Below, piece after piece: positions 26,409 through 36,556 of a DNA stretch of 64,000 bases. The stretch comes from an uncultured Bartonella sp. (GTDB lineage Bacteria > Pseudomonadota > Alphaproteobacteria > Rhizobiales > Rhizobiaceae). Made by a program: the position numbers and the translations under genes. Position 1 is the stretch's first letter. Every line of letters begins with the position of its first letter. Under the pieces are notes generated by a model that had not been told where the DNA came from, did not search any database, and saw nothing but the letters and a program-made list of their open reading frames with translations. The DNA is taken from assembly GCF_945277285.1 (NCBI RefSeq), contig NZ_CALYPR010000003.1:1-64000 (forward strand). The letters run 5' to 3'.

Positions 26409-27088
26409 AGTTTTGCCACTGTAACTCAGTTCATCGAATTTTATTAATGATAGCATAAAACTTAGAAATGGCCTTGTCCTTTTAATGATCGAATTAAAAT
26501 AACAAACCAACAACTATTTTTGATAACGCCTGATTTTTATAGGTGTTTTATAGAAGAGTTGGAAAAATAGAATATCTTGTTTTAAGCGTTACTGATACGT
26601 TCCGTTACATGTTGGGAAATGTCATCAATAAAGACCCATAATTGTAAATCATAAGATGGGGTAAGGTTAAGTTATCGTCAGCCTGACAGCTTGTCAGAAC
26701 CCCAAGAAATGGTTTTAAAACGTTTTTACTCTGACCATATTACCAGTTTTAGAAATTACATTAAAAGATTCTCCAACGGATGATCTTGTTTTTATCTGTT
26801 GCAATGACCAGCAATCATTTTAAAAAATTGCTATGCGTTCAGAAAAGCCGGTAACCGAGCCGGCGTTCATAAATCAGCATAGGGTGTGAGAAAGATAAGT
26901 GCGACTCCCGCATCGCACGCCGGTGTTACAGTAATATAGCTTAGAGCTATTTTGGGTTGGACAGACGATGAAATGCCGTCTCTTTATACGAAAACTGCCG
27001 ATTGAATTCGTTTGGCTAGGGAAGGGAAATGGTGAAATGTTTTATCTTGAAAGTCCCACGCTATAGTGTCGCGACAGTTTAAGCCAAA
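26409..27088. other. Non-coding stretch between mrr and the integrase remnant
   Basis: About 680 bases without a credible gene. A small palindrome CTGACA-GCT-TGTCAG lies at 26683-26697, and a GCCGG/CCGGC stem near 26846-26862. The region upstream of the integrase tail probably contains unrecognisably decayed integrase sequence. Confidence 0.5.
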
Positions 27089-27238
27089 ATGGGTATGGAT
27101 GAACGAACTATTGCAGACGTGCTAGGACAAAAGACGATTGAAACGGCTCGGCATTATGCAAGGTCGGCTGATAAGCGGATAAAAGTTGGCGCCGCTGTTG
27201 TTCGATTCGAAGATATTATGAACAAAAAGAGCACATAA
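27089..27238 (+). pseudogene. C-terminal remnant of a tyrosine integrase
   Basis: Forty-nine codons read GMDERTIADVLGQKTIETARHYAR and on to a normal stop, matching the C-terminal catalytic segment of phage-type tyrosine recombinases (LGHKxxxxTxxYA, ending in the tyrosine nucleophile, here the Tyr of RHYAR). In-frame similarity continues just upstream (SVATV then a TAA stop at 27080-27082 then AKMGMDER), so the gene is broken by a nonsense change and its N-terminal part is lost. It ends 121 bases from the 3' end of tRNA-Thr, the usual place of an island integrase. Confidence 0.75.
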
Positions 27239-27358
27239 AACGGCGTATTGATAAATAGATAACTGGTGCATTAACAGCTAATAATCTAATTACAATATCA
27301 ATAAAACGTCGGTTCAAAATACGAATAACGTTTAAATTCAATTTTTTAGAAAATGGTC

Positions 27359-27434
<76 letters not shown>

Positions 27435-27570
27435 AACCGCACTGCAACTAGCATAAACTGATCGAAAGGCAAACAGAAAAATAGTTAAAACGACAATCTT
27501 TTTTGAAGGATTATCTAAAGCGCGTAAAAGGACATAGTAAAAAACAATATTAGGTGCGAAAAGCCGGAAT

Positions 27571-28176
27571 TTAGAAGCTTGCCGGTTTTTGGATAGCGGC
27601 TTGAAGGCGCTGTTCATAATCCTGCCGCGATATTTCTATGGCCCCGAAATGTGCAAGATGAGGGGTGACAAATTGTGTATCAAGAAGTGTGAAATGCCTG
27701 CTCTTTAAATGATTGACAAGCGCAACAAGGCATATTTTTGAGGCATCTGTTTTGCGTGAAAACATACTTTCGCCAAAGAATGCTTGTCCTAACGCTAATC
27801 CGTACAAGCCACCCACCAGTCTATTTTCTTGCCATGCTTCGACAGTATGGCAATAACCAAGTTTAAAAAGTTCACCATAAGTGTTGCGAATAGGGTGGTT
27901 GATCCACGTTGTTTCGCGTCCCGTTTTTGATTCAGCACAGCCAGAAATGACTCCCTCAAAATCTGTATCGATAACAATTTTAAAGGGATTTTTTTTCATA
28001 TGCTTTTTTAAACTTTTGGGGATATGAAAGTCGTTTAGCGGGATAATTCCGCGCCGTTCCGGACGAACCCAATAAACGTCCGGATCCTCTGCATCATCAG
28101 ACATCGGGAAAATACCCTGCGCATAAGCGCGAATCAAAAGCGCAGGGGTAAGTTGATCGTGATCTTGTCGTGACAA
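27571..28176 (-). CDS. aat: Leucyl/phenylalanyl-tRNA-protein transferase
   Basis: Aat adds Leu or Phe from aminoacyl-tRNA to N-terminal Lys or Arg of proteins, marking them for ClpAP (N-degron pathway). The 201-residue protein shows the family blocks AYAQGIFPM, YWVRPERRGIIPL, TWINHPIRNTY and GLALGQAFFGESMFSR. The start is a TTG at 28176, only six bases after the accC stop and without a clear ribosome binding site, so translation is probably coupled to accC. No in-frame ATG precedes the conserved region. Confidence 0.92.
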   Translation of the reverse strand: MSRQDHDQLTPALLIRAYAQGIFPMSDDAEDPDVYWVRPERRGIIPLNDFHIPKSLKKHMKKNPFKIVIDTDFEGVISGCAESKTGRETTWINHPIRNTYGELFKLGYCHTVEAWQENRLVGGLYGLALGQAFFGESMFSRKTDASKICLVALVNHLKSRHFTLLDTQFVTPHLAHFGAIEISRQDYEQRLQAAIQKPASF

Positions 28177-28182
28177 GATAGG

Positions 28183-29538
28183 CTAGCCGTTAGATTTCGC
28201 TTTATCGGCAAGATATTTTTCCAGCCAATGGATATCATAATTTCCCTTGGCGATGTCTTCGTTGCCAATCAGATCACGGAACAGCGGTAGCGTGGTTTTT
28301 ATGCCATCGACGACAAACTCGTCGAGAGCCCGTCTCAGCCGCATCATACATTCGAGCCTTGTTCGTCCATGAACAATGAGTTTGCCAATCAAGCTGTCAT
28401 AATAAGGCGGTATACGGTAACCTGAATAGACACCGGAATCAACGCGAACACCCAAGCCACCGGGCGTATGGAAATGTGTAATTAATCCCGGAGAAGGTGT
28501 AAAATTAACTGGATCCTCGGCATTGATACGACATTCAATTGCATGACCGGAAAAATGGATGTCGCTCTGTTTGGCCGATAACCCTTCACCGGCGGCAACC
28601 TGTATTTGTTCATGAACAAGATCAATGCCGGTTACAGCCTCCGTTACAGGATGCTCGACCTGAAGACGGGTGTTCATTTCAATAAAGTAGAATTCACCGT
28701 TTTCATAAAGAAACTCGATTGTTCCGGCACCTCGATAACCTAATTCTGCGCAAGCATTGGCAACAATCATGCCGATCTTTTGTCGTGCTTCATCATCAAG
28801 AACAGTAGAATTGGCTTCTTCCCAGACTTTTTGATTGCGTCTTTGTAAAGAACAATCGCGTTCACCAAGATGAATTGCATTGCCTGCACCATCACCCATT
28901 ACTTGAACTTCGATATGGCGCGGTTTTTCAAGATATTTTTCGATATAAACCGCATCATCACCAAAGGCGGCAGCCGCTTCACTACGTGCCGTTTCAAGGG
29001 CAATGATAAGCTCTTCAGGCGAACGTACAACTTTCATGCCACGCCCACCGCCACCGGCCGAAGCCTTGATGATGACGGGATAGCCAATTTTATCGGCAAC
29101 TTTATAAGCTTCATCATCATCGGTGACGCCGCCGTCAGACCCCGGAACAACCGGTATTCCCAAGCGTTTTGCAGTTTTTTTTGCCTCGATTTTATCGCCC
29201 ATAATGCGAATATGGGCAGCCGTGGGGCCGATAAATGTTATAGCATGGGCCTCAAGAATTTCTGCAAATTTTGCATTTTCAGAAAGAAAACCATAGCCCG
29301 GATGAATAGCATCCGCGCCTGTTATCTCGCAAGCCGCAACAATTTGCTGGATATTGAGATAGGAATCGCGAGAAGGCGGCGGGCCAATGCAAACACTTTC
29401 ATCGGCTAGTCTTACATGCATGGCATCTGCATCTGCCGTTGAATGGACTGCAACAGTTTTTATGCCGAGTTCTTTGCATGCGCGCAGAACTCTAAGTGCG
29501 ATCTCACCACGATTGGCTATCAGAATTTTCTGAAACAT
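28183..29538 (-). CDS. accC: Acetyl-CoA carboxylase, biotin carboxylase subunit
   Basis: AccC carboxylates biotin on BCCP with ATP and bicarbonate, the first half-reaction of fatty acid synthesis. The 451 residues have the ATP-grasp layout: [21 protein letters not shown] at the start, the glycine-rich [14 protein letters not shown] loop, [11 protein letters not shown], and the catalytic [14 protein letters not shown]. It lies 14 bases after accB in a conserved accB-accC pair, with aat following. Confidence 0.97.
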   Translation of the reverse strand: MFQKILIANRGEIALRVLRACKELGIKTVAVHSTADADAMHVRLADESVCIGPPPSRDSYLNIQQIVAACEITGADAIHPGYGFLSENAKFAEILEAHAITFIGPTAAHIRIMGDKIEAKKTAKRLGIPVVPGSDGGVTDDDEAYKVADKIGYPVIIKASAGGGGRGMKVVRSPEELIIALETARSEAAAAFGDDAVYIEKYLEKPRHIEVQVMGDGAGNAIHLGERDCSLQRRNQKVWEEANSTVLDDEARQKIGMIVANACAELGYRGAGTIEFLYENGEFYFIEMNTRLQVEHPVTEAVTGIDLVHEQIQVAAGEGLSAKQSDIHFSGHAIECRINAEDPVNFTPSPGLITHFHTPGGLGVRVDSGVYSGYRIPPYYDSLIGKLIVHGRTRLECMMRLRRALDEFVVDGIKTTLPLFRDLIGNEDIAKGNYDIHWLEKYLADKAKSNG

Positions 29539-29552
29539 TCCGTGATCCTGCC

Positions 29553-30041
29553 TTATTCAACTACAACCAGAGGCTCACCGAATTCGACAGGTTGCGCATC
29601 TTCAACCAAAATAGCTTTTACTGTGCCGGCACGGGGGGAAGATATCTGGTTCATCGTTTTCATTGCTTCAATAATAATTAAAGTCTGACCTTCCGAAACC
29701 TTCTGTCCAACTTCAACAAATGGGCGAGCACCGGGTGCGGGTGCCAGATAGGCGGTTCCAACCATCGGCGAGGTAACAGCATTTTTTGTTATGTCTTCTT
29801 TTGTCTGTTCGCCAGTCGTCGGACCGGCTGCAGGCGAAGCAGCCGATGCAACTGGTGCAGGTGCATAGACTGTTTGCATTGGCGCTGCGGCATTTAACTG
29901 GCGCGAAACGCGAATTCGCAAATCACCTTGTTCAATCTCGATGTCGGAAAGATTGGTATCATTTAATATTTCGGCGAGATCACGGATAAGATCTTTGTTA
30001 ACACCTGTGTTTTTGACGGTACTTGTTGTTTTTGTAGCCAT
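29553..30041 (-). CDS. accB: Biotin carboxyl carrier protein of acetyl-CoA carboxylase
   Basis: BCCP carries the biotin that shuttles carboxyl groups between AccC and the carboxyltransferase. The 162-residue protein has an N-terminal helical region, an Ala/Pro-rich linker (about 50-85) and the biotinyl domain with the attachment lysine Lys128 in EAMKTMNQI, 34 residues from the C-terminus as is usual. ATG 30041 follows a GAGGAG/GAAGAAG purine stretch; an upstream in-frame extension to 30122 does not match the family. It begins the accB-accC-aat operon. Confidence 0.96.
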   Translation of the reverse strand: MATKTTSTVKNTGVNKDLIRDLAEILNDTNLSDIEIEQGDLRIRVSRQLNAAAPMQTVYAPAPVASAASPAAGPTTGEQTKEDITKNAVTSPMVGTAYLAPAPGARPFVEVGQKVSEGQTLIIIEAMKTMNQISSPRAGTVKAILVEDAQPVEFGEPLVVVE

Positions 30042-30298
30042 CTTCTTCAATACTCCTCGATCGTCGTGACCGCTTATAAATTTTCTATGACCGGAGCCAC
30101 ACTGTATCCCGATCGTTTTCAACTAAGAAAGCCGATGGAGACCTTGGAAATGCATTCGCCAGAACTGTAGCATTGTTGCAAATAGTTCGACACATAATAA
30201 CGCTTATAAGCATGTTAAAAAAAAAGCGAAAGTGCAAATTCCAGAACCAGTATGTAGTGTCAACAAACGTTTAATCTCGCTATGGCTTTAAATTATTC

Positions 30299-31153
30299 TT
30301 ATTTTTCCATTGCATTAATTTTCTTTAGCAAGGTTGTCTCGCCAACTGCTCCAACCAGAACCTCATTACCTAAAATATAGGTGGGTGTTCCGTTAATATT
30401 AAGTGTGTAAGCTAATTGACCATTATCGACAAAAACTTGCTGAAGCTTTTCGTCCTGCATCGTTTGACGTAATTGTTGTTCATCAACACCGAGCTTTACC
30501 GCAATTTTTATTGCCTTTTCTTCATTTGCACGACCATTGCTTAACAGCATTTCTCCGTGAAAGGCAGCAAATTTCATCGGCATTAATTTCATGAATGCAC
30601 GGGCAACAATGTGCGCTTTCACCGAATCAGCACCTAAAATGGGAAAATCTTTCAGTACGATACGTAAATCGGATTTTTCTTTGAGAAGTGCCTGAATATC
30701 CGGATAGGATTTTTTACAATAGCCACAATTATAATCAAAAAATTCAACGAGTGTAATTTTACCTTTCGGATTTCCTAAAACAGCATCATTAGGAGAATTG
30801 AATATTTCGTCTTTCATAGTTGCAATTGCAGAAGATTGACTTTCGGCAGTTTTTTTTGCCTGCTTTTCGTTCAATGCTTCCTGAACTTCGAGCATTATTT
30901 CAGGATTTTTAACAAGGTAATCTTTAACAGTTTGGCGGATATGATCATCGGACAGGTTGTTATTGACTGCATTACCAACTGCTTTGATGAAATCCGGATC
31001 ACCAATCAGTTTATTTTTGACTTCGTCGATGGTTTTGCTATCCGCTCCAGCGGCAAAAACACTTTCAGTCAAAGGGGACATCACAATAAAGGCTCCCATC
31101 ACTCCAGCGAATAAATAGTGACCGTAGTGAATTGAGGGGTTGGAATGTTTCAT
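30299..31153 (-). CDS. DsbA-family thiol:disulfide oxidoreductase
   Basis: A 284-residue exported protein. The N-terminus holds a hydrophobic segment (about residues 12-34, ending AA-G) that can act as a signal peptide. A helical N-terminal domain (about 40-105) precedes the thioredoxin-fold domain with the redox motif CGYC at Cys143-Cys146 and the cis-proline loop NGTPTYI. This layout matches the BdbD/Com1 group of DsbA-like proteins. It is probably co-transcribed with the M48 protease gene, whose stop lies 21 bases upstream; both would act on envelope protein folding. Confidence 0.9.
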   Translation of the reverse strand: MKHSNPSIHYGHYLFAGVMGAFIVMSPLTESVFAAGADSKTIDEVKNKLIGDPDFIKAVGNAVNNNLSDDHIRQTVKDYLVKNPEIMLEVQEALNEKQAKKTAESQSSAIATMKDEIFNSPNDAVLGNPKGKITLVEFFDYNCGYCKKSYPDIQALLKEKSDLRIVLKDFPILGADSVKAHIVARAFMKLMPMKFAAFHGEMLLSNGRANEEKAIKIAVKLGVDEQQLRQTMQDEKLQQVFVDNGQLAYTLNINGTPTYILGNEVLVGAVGETTLLKKINAMEK

Positions 31154-31174
31154 AAATGACTCTCTTCAATAGAT

Positions 31175-32590
31175 TTATTTTTTTGATTGCGTTGCGTTAA
31201 GAATATCCTGAGCGCGCAACCATTCGGCCGATCCGTGTGCTAACTTTTGTTGTGCCCTTGTTGCAAATATCCGAGCTTGCATCCGGTTGCCACCATAATA
31301 ATGCATGTCGGCAGTTGCAAGATCAGCGAGTGCGACTTGTCCGCTTCTGCCATAGGCAAGAGCGAGATAGCCATAAGCTGCTGCAAATTCTGGCTCTTTC
31401 GCGATCCCATCACGTATCTCGACAATGGCAAGCGGCACATTTTTGGGATCATTCGTAAGCAGCAACGCATGACCATAGCTAACGCGTAAAAGGCTGGAAC
31501 CTCGCGGATCAATTTCGGCAGACCGTTTATAGGCACTTGCAGCTCCCGCCGGATCATTTGCCTTGATCAGGGCATCACCTAATAATTCTTGGAAGAACGG
31601 GTTTTTCGGTTCATCCTTGATGAGGTCTTTGACTTTTTGAACCGCAATTTTTGGCGAACCACTCTGGACTGCGAGTATTGCTTCTCCATAACGGGCAGGT
31701 AAACCACGCGGATTATCTTTAAACATACGTCGAAGCTCGGTGAATTGCCCTGTATAGGCGGCTATTTTTGCTCGCGCCATATCATGACGTAACTGCAATT
31801 CGGGCGGGTCCTTCTTATCATAATACGGACTTTGTTTGGCAAGTGTCTCTAAAGCTGCAATACGTTCGCGTGGCAGCGGGTGACTTATCCTGTAAGGGTC
31901 GACCTTTGCGCCAGAAAGAGCAAGTGCACTGGAAAAACGTTCAAATGTTTTCAGCATTCCTTTAGTTGATTGCTGTGTCGCATTAAGATAATTGACAGCT
32001 GCCCTATCAGCAGCAGCTTCCTCACTGCGCTGATAATTCAGCAAAGTACGCATGGCAATTTCACTACTTCCCGCAGCGATACCGCCACCAGCACCGGCAG
32101 CAGAAGAATTACCGGTTGTGGCACCAGCAACTCCGGCACCGATGCCCAACAGCATGCCGATGACAGCCATGGTCTGCGCACGCTTTATCTGTTCACGCAA
32201 CCGCTGCTGGTGGCCATTAGCCAAGTGGCCAGTTTCGTGGGCAATCACGCCGATAATTTCATTCGGCGTTTCAGCTTGCATCATCGCACCAATGTTAACA
32301 AACATACGTTGTCCATCGACAAAAGCGTTGAAACTTTGATCGTTTACAATGACAATTTGAATCTTGTTTCTAATGCCTGCTGCCTTAAAAATAGGGGCGG
32401 TATAATCAGCCAATAACTGCTCGATTTCCGCGTCGCGTATAATTGGTACTGATTGTGACTGGGCTTGCGCAACGCTCAAGGATGGGGCAAATACAAGCAA
32501 AGTCGCCAGAGCAGTGTGAAAAAAAAGGGTTATTATTTGTTTTGTAACTGACAGGACTTTTTGTCGTAATGTCTGCAACTCTATCTTCAT
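31175..32590 (-). CDS. BepA-like M48 metalloprotease with TPR repeats
   Basis: A 471-residue periplasmic protease. After a signal peptide (cleavage near AQAQS, residue about 44) comes an M48 peptidase domain with the zinc site HETGH (118-122) in VIAHETGHLANGH and a downstream EEAAAD that provides the third ligand, then TPR repeats in the C-terminal half. BepA-type enzymes clear misassembled outer-membrane proteins such as LptD. The DsbA-like gene follows closely, which fits shared envelope quality control. Confidence 0.92.
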   Translation of the reverse strand: MKIELQTLRQKVLSVTKQIITLFFHTALATLLVFAPSLSVAQAQSQSVPIIRDAEIEQLLADYTAPIFKAAGIRNKIQIVIVNDQSFNAFVDGQRMFVNIGAMMQAETPNEIIGVIAHETGHLANGHQQRLREQIKRAQTMAVIGMLLGIGAGVAGATTGNSSAAGAGGGIAAGSSEIAMRTLLNYQRSEEAAADRAAVNYLNATQQSTKGMLKTFERFSSALALSGAKVDPYRISHPLPRERIAALETLAKQSPYYDKKDPPELQLRHDMARAKIAAYTGQFTELRRMFKDNPRGLPARYGEAILAVQSGSPKIAVQKVKDLIKDEPKNPFFQELLGDALIKANDPAGAASAYKRSAEIDPRGSSLLRVSYGHALLLTNDPKNVPLAIVEIRDGIAKEPEFAAAYGYLALAYGRSGQVALADLATADMHYYGGNRMQARIFATRAQQKLAHGSAEWLRAQDILNATQSKK

Positions 32591-32709
32591 AGATACTCTC
32601 CTGAGCCCCTAAGAGCAGAGATACATGTTTTTGTTATTTTAGTCATGGCTTTCAGGCATTTGTGCGGCACGTTGTTTGAATCTATATGTTTTTTTATGTG
32701 GAGGCCAGT
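32591..32709. promoter_or_regulatory. Divergent region between the M48 protease and aminotransferase genes
   Basis: A 119-bp gap carrying the promoters of two divergent operons. GGAGG at 32700-32704 is the ribosome binding site of the aminotransferase gene, five bases before ATG 32710. I could not assign the -10 and -35 boxes with certainty. Confidence 0.4.
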
Positions 32710-33855
32710 ATGATTCGTCTATCTAAAAGAAGTGATATTGATCCTTTTTTTGCAATGGATGTGCTTGCGGCCGCCAATAAAAAGCGCGAGGCCGGTAACC
32801 CTGTTATTTCTTTGGCGATAGGACAACCGGCTGCCGCTTGCCCGCAACTTGTGCTCGATGCAGCCAAAAAAGCACTCAAAGATGGTCATATCGGTTATAC
32901 TGATTCGTTAGGGCTTGTGCATTTGCGTGAAAAAATTGCTGCTTATTATAAAGAGCACCACAATCTTTCTGTTTCGCCCGAACGCATCGCTGTCACAACT
33001 GGATCGTCGGCCGCTTTCAATCTAGCATTTTTAACATTTTTTGATCCGGGCGACAGGGTTGCTATCACCCGTCCCGGCTATCCGGCCTATCGACATATCA
33101 TGAAAACTCTTGGGCTTCAGGTGGTAGAAATCGATACAAAAGGAAAGGGTATTCTTACTGTCGAAATGCTTGAAGAAACCCATAAAGAAAAGCCGCTAAA
33201 AGGTGTATTGTTTGCTTCGCCCAGCAATCCGACGGGGGCCTCTATTCTTGCGGATGATCTTAAAAAAATCGTCGAATTTTGCCACAATAACAATATTACC
33301 GTTATTGCTGATGAAATCTACCACCGGTTAAATTTTGCAACTTTTGATGTGACAGCATTGTCATATGGGGACGACGTAACAATAATTAATTCTTTTTCCA
33401 AATATTATTGTATGACCGGTTGGCGTATCGGCTGGATGGTATTGCCGGAAAATGCGGTGCGGGCAGTAGAGCGAATTTCACAAAATCTTTATATTTCAGC
33501 ACCAGAACTATCACAAATTGCAGCGATTTCGGCGTTTGATGCAACACCAGACCTTGAAAAGGTAAAGGAAACCTACCGTATCAATCGCGAATCTTTGAAA
33601 AAGAGTTTGCCGGTTCTAGGACTTAAATTGTTAGCACCGATGGATGGTGCATTTTATGCGTATTGTGACGTATCCCGATACAGTAATGATAGCACCGAAT
33701 TTGCCCGTAAAATGCTGGAAGAGACCAACGTAGCGGCAACACCGGGTGTTGATTTTGATACACAAGAAGGAAAACGTACAATGCGCTTTTCTTATGCCGG
33801 TTCACCCGAAGCAATTGACGAAGCATTAAAGCGACTTAAAAACTGGTTGCTTTGA
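32710..33855 (+). CDS. PLP-dependent class I/II aminotransferase
   Basis: A 381-residue cytoplasmic aminotransferase of the AspC-like fold type I group. The PLP lysine is expected at Lys231 in NSFSKYYCMTGWRIGW; other landmarks are GYTDSLGLVHLREKIAAYY, RPGYPAYR, SPSNPTGA and DEIYHRL. ATG 32710 is chosen because of GGAGG just upstream; an in-frame TTG-type extension to 32686 is less likely. The amino acid substrate is not certain. dusA follows with its reading frame touching the stop codon. Confidence 0.9.
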   Translation: MIRLSKRSDIDPFFAMDVLAAANKKREAGNPVISLAIGQPAAACPQLVLDAAKKALKDGHIGYTDSLGLVHLREKIAAYYKEHHNLSVSPERIAVTTGSSAAFNLAFLTFFDPGDRVAITRPGYPAYRHIMKTLGLQVVEIDTKGKGILTVEMLEETHKEKPLKGVLFASPSNPTGASILADDLKKIVEFCHNNNITVIADEIYHRLNFATFDVTALSYGDDVTIINSFSKYYCMTGWRIGWMVLPENAVRAVERISQNLYISAPELSQIAAISAFDATPDLEKVKETYRINRESLKKSLPVLGLKLLAPMDGAFYAYCDVSRYSNDSTEFARKMLEETNVAATPGVDFDTQEGKRTMRFSYAGSPEAIDEALKRLKNWLL

Positions 33856-33890
33856 AAATAGTTAAACACAAAGTCGAAAAATCACGCTAC

Positions 33891-34871
33891 ATGTCACTTT
33901 ATCAAGGATCGGAAAAACCGAAATTTGCTGTAGCGCCAATGCTTGATTGGACAGATCGGCATTGTCGCTATTTTCATCGTTTATTGACCAGAAAGTCACT
34001 GCTTTACACTGAAATGGTGGTGGCTGATGCCGCGCTTTTCGGAGTGAGAGAGCGTCTCTTGGGATTTGATGAAGCAGAACATCCGCTTGCACTGCAACTT
34101 GGCGGTTCTTCGCCGGAAAAGCTTGCCGAAGCTTCTAAAATTGCTGCCGATTATGGTTATGACGAAATCAACCTCAATGTTGGCTGCCCGTCTAACCGTG
34201 TGCAGTCCGGTGACTTTGGCGCCTGTCTTATGCTTGAACCTGATCTTGTTGCGCGCATTGTTGAAAAAATGAAACACTCGGTTTCTATACCGGTCACTGT
34301 GAAATGCCGGATTGGTGTGGATGATCAGGATGTCCATGAAGCACTTGACCGTTTAAGTGGGGCAGTATGGCAAAGCGGAGCCGATGCTCTATGGGTTCAT
34401 GCCCGTAAGGCGTGGCTAAAAGGTTTAAGCCCGAAAGAAAATCGCGATGTTCCGCCGCTCGATTATCAACGAGTTTATGATCTCAAACGGAAAAACAGGA
34501 GTCATTTCATCGGTATAAATGGCGGTATTCAATCAATAGATGAGGCTCTACGACATCTGGATGATGTCGATGCAGTCATGCTGGGTCGTTACGTCTATCA
34601 AAATCCGGCCGTATTGCGAGAAGTCGATCAAAAAATCTATGGTGACGGGCGTTCGCCGATAGAGGATGCGGCACTTATTGATGCAATGTGTGACTATGCC
34701 GATCGACATATCAGGAACGGTGGTCGGCTTTCACATATAACGCGCCATATGGTTGGTCTGTTTCTAGGCCGTAAAGGGGCAAGAAAATGGCGCCAGATTC
34801 TGTCGACCGATGCCAATGATAAAGAGGCACAGTCGGCAGTGATAAGAAAAGCCTTCTCTTATATAGAATGA
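33891..34871 (+). CDS. dusA: tRNA-dihydrouridine(20/20a) synthase
   Basis: DusA reduces U20/U20a in the D-loop of tRNA using FMN and NADPH. The sequence begins near FAVAPMLDWTDRHCRYFHR, the DusA signature, and carries the catalytic cysteine at Cys99 in NVGCPSNRVQSGDFGACLM, then HARKAWLKGLSPKENR, specific for the DusA branch. ATG 33891 gives 326 residues; a TTG at 33852 overlapping the aminotransferase stop would add 13. Likely co-transcribed with the aminotransferase. Confidence 0.94.
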   Translation: MSLYQGSEKPKFAVAPMLDWTDRHCRYFHRLLTRKSLLYTEMVVADAALFGVRERLLGFDEAEHPLALQLGGSSPEKLAEASKIAADYGYDEINLNVGCPSNRVQSGDFGACLMLEPDLVARIVEKMKHSVSIPVTVKCRIGVDDQDVHEALDRLSGAVWQSGADALWVHARKAWLKGLSPKENRDVPPLDYQRVYDLKRKNRSHFIGINGGIQSIDEALRHLDDVDAVMLGRYVYQNPAVLREVDQKIYGDGRSPIEDAALIDAMCDYADRHIRNGGRLSHITRHMVGLFLGRKGARKWRQILSTDANDKEAQSAVIRKAFSYIE

Positions 34872-34957
34872 ATCGAACGTTTTTTTCGGATTTCTTCCTT
34901 TTATGCAACGATTTGCTTTTGCAAAAAGCGGCCAAGTCAGTTTTGGTTGTCAATAAA

Positions 34958-35647
34958 TCAATCAACCAGAATGATTCGGTCACCACGAACCGAATAGCCG
35001 GAAAGCCGGTCGAGAAAGCTCATTCCCAACAGACTTTCGGAAAGATCACCGGGACGACTGACCAAAGCGCGCACATTATCGCGTTCAATATTTCCGATTT
35101 GTAAATGATCTACTATTACCGGTGCAGCATTGGTGCTGCCATTAGCAGTCTTAACCGAAACATTATAGTTCAGTCTGCCGACGTCGATATTGGCCGCAGC
35201 AGCATCATCATAGGTAAGGACTACGGCAGAAGCACCGGTGTCGACGGTTAGGGTTATTGGTATACCGTTAATTGATGCACGCGTTTGAAAATGACCGTTT
35301 GCAGCGCGTTCGAGGCTGACGGTTTTGCCATTCTCGCTATAGCTCGAAACCGGACTTCCCGGAATAATGCCGGCCGTTACGCGGCTTGCAAAATCCTGTA
35401 TCTCGTAGCGCAGACTATATCCGCTCATCAGTGCAAAAATAACAATCAGCCATATTGCGATATTTCGCAGTGCATCGGTCAATTTTATCGGAGAAGCCAA
35501 TAAGGCCGAAGCTGCAGCAAGCCCCCATATGCCATAATAGCTCAACTGTGCAATTTTATCGGTTGTGACAGTGTCGGCATTGGAAAAGGCCAGAGCAATA
35601 ATTACGATCAGAGCAATGGACGAGATAATAATCCAGAACGGTTTCAT
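34958..35647 (-). CDS. Membrane-anchored clan AA aspartic protease (TIGR02281 type)
   Basis: A 229-residue protein with three N-terminal membrane segments (about 5-22, 36-52, 62-78) and a C-terminal retropepsin-like domain with the active-site motif DTGAS at 136-140 in ITLTVDTGASAVVL. The final part, LLGMSFLDRLSGYSVRGDRIIL, is typical of the TIGR02281 family found in alphaproteobacteria. The protease domain probably faces the periplasm. Its physiological substrate is unknown. The cobV gene follows it 39 bases upstream on the map but on the same strand begins further right. Confidence 0.88.
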   Translation of the reverse strand: MKPFWIIISSIALIVIIALAFSNADTVTTDKIAQLSYYGIWGLAAASALLASPIKLTDALRNIAIWLIVIFALMSGYSLRYEIQDFASRVTAGIIPGSPVSSYSENGKTVSLERAANGHFQTRASINGIPITLTVDTGASAVVLTYDDAAAANIDVGRLNYNVSVKTANGSTNAAPVIVDHLQIGNIERDNVRALVSRPGDLSESLLGMSFLDRLSGYSVRGDRIILVD

Positions 35648-35686
35648 GAAATTGCTTTTCTCTGTTATTTACGAAGCGCAAAACAC

Positions 35687-36460
35687 CTAATGGATAAGAT
35701 ATGTCAAAGCCAGTAGAAGAATCTCCAGACATTGCTCGGCAGCTCCCAAAGTATCGCCGGTATAACCGCCAATGCGTTTTTTACACTGTATGGAAAACCA
35801 CCCGATAAACAATACAAAAACGGCGAAGGCACCAATAATCCAGAAAATATTGAAGAAAATGACACCGCCAATGAGTGTGACAACTCCGGTAACGACCAAG
35901 GATTTGTTTGATGCAGATAAAGGTGGCTGCCCAGCAGCTGCCGCAGTACCATTCTTACGGGCAAGAGGAAGACGGGTCCAAAAACAGACCATGCCACCGC
36001 GACTTATTGAATGAATGGCAATAAGCGCGATTGCCGTCTTAAATATGCCTGCAGTGGTTCCAATGCCGGCTATCAGGCCGATGCGCATGGATACCGCAAA
36101 AAGCAATGCCAATGTTCCATAAGTGCCGATGCGGGAATCTTTCATAATCTTTAGCCGATCTTCTTTTGATTTTGCGACAAAAAAAGCATCGGCCACATCG
36201 GCTAAGCCGTCCTCATGGAGTGCACCGGTCAGAACAATAGTAAAAAAAACTGTAATGATTGCCGAAACCCAGCTGTTGAAGCCGATCGAATTGACCAACA
36301 AAAAACAGCTGGCAGAAAAAAAGCCGATAACAAGCCCGGCAACCGGAAAAAAATGGACATCAGATGCAATTGACCGCGCTTGTGAAAACCAATGGCTATT
36401 TATCGGCAAACGTGTAAGAAAGCCGAGGGTACGCATAAGTGCACCAAGAAAATTGCCCAA
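35687..36460 (-). CDS. cobV: Adenosylcobinamide-GDP ribazoletransferase (cobalamin synthase)
   Basis: This membrane enzyme (CobS in enterobacteria, CobV in Pseudomonas denitrificans) joins adenosylcobinamide-GDP with alpha-ribazole, the last assembly step. The 257-residue protein is hydrophobic with the catalytic loop HEDGLADVADAFF and the following KDSRIGTYG motif. It is divergent from the DMB phosphoribosyltransferase gene, so both lower-ligand genes share one promoter region about 18 kb from the main cob locus. Confidence 0.94.
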   Translation of the reverse strand: MGNFLGALMRTLGFLTRLPINSHWFSQARSIASDVHFFPVAGLVIGFFSASCFLLVNSIGFNSWVSAIITVFFTIVLTGALHEDGLADVADAFFVAKSKEDRLKIMKDSRIGTYGTLALLFAVSMRIGLIAGIGTTAGIFKTAIALIAIHSISRGGMVCFWTRLPLARKNGTAAAAGQPPLSASNKSLVVTGVVTLIGGVIFFNIFWIIGAFAVFVLFIGWFSIQCKKRIGGYTGDTLGAAEQCLEILLLALTYLIH

Positions 36461-36556
36461 GGTCGCTCTTCCTTCTGTTAAAGTGGTTTCAAATTGCTTA
36501 TAGATCAGTCCTAGATAAGATTCTATTCGTTCATTCTATTTGACAGGGTATTATTC
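36461..36556. promoter_or_regulatory. Divergent cobV / cobT promoter region
   Basis: A 96-bp AT-rich gap between divergent lower-ligand genes. It is too short for a standard cobalamin riboswitch, and none of the conserved boxes is visible. The GTG start of cobT at 36557 has only a weak AGGG at about 36545. Confidence 0.4.
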
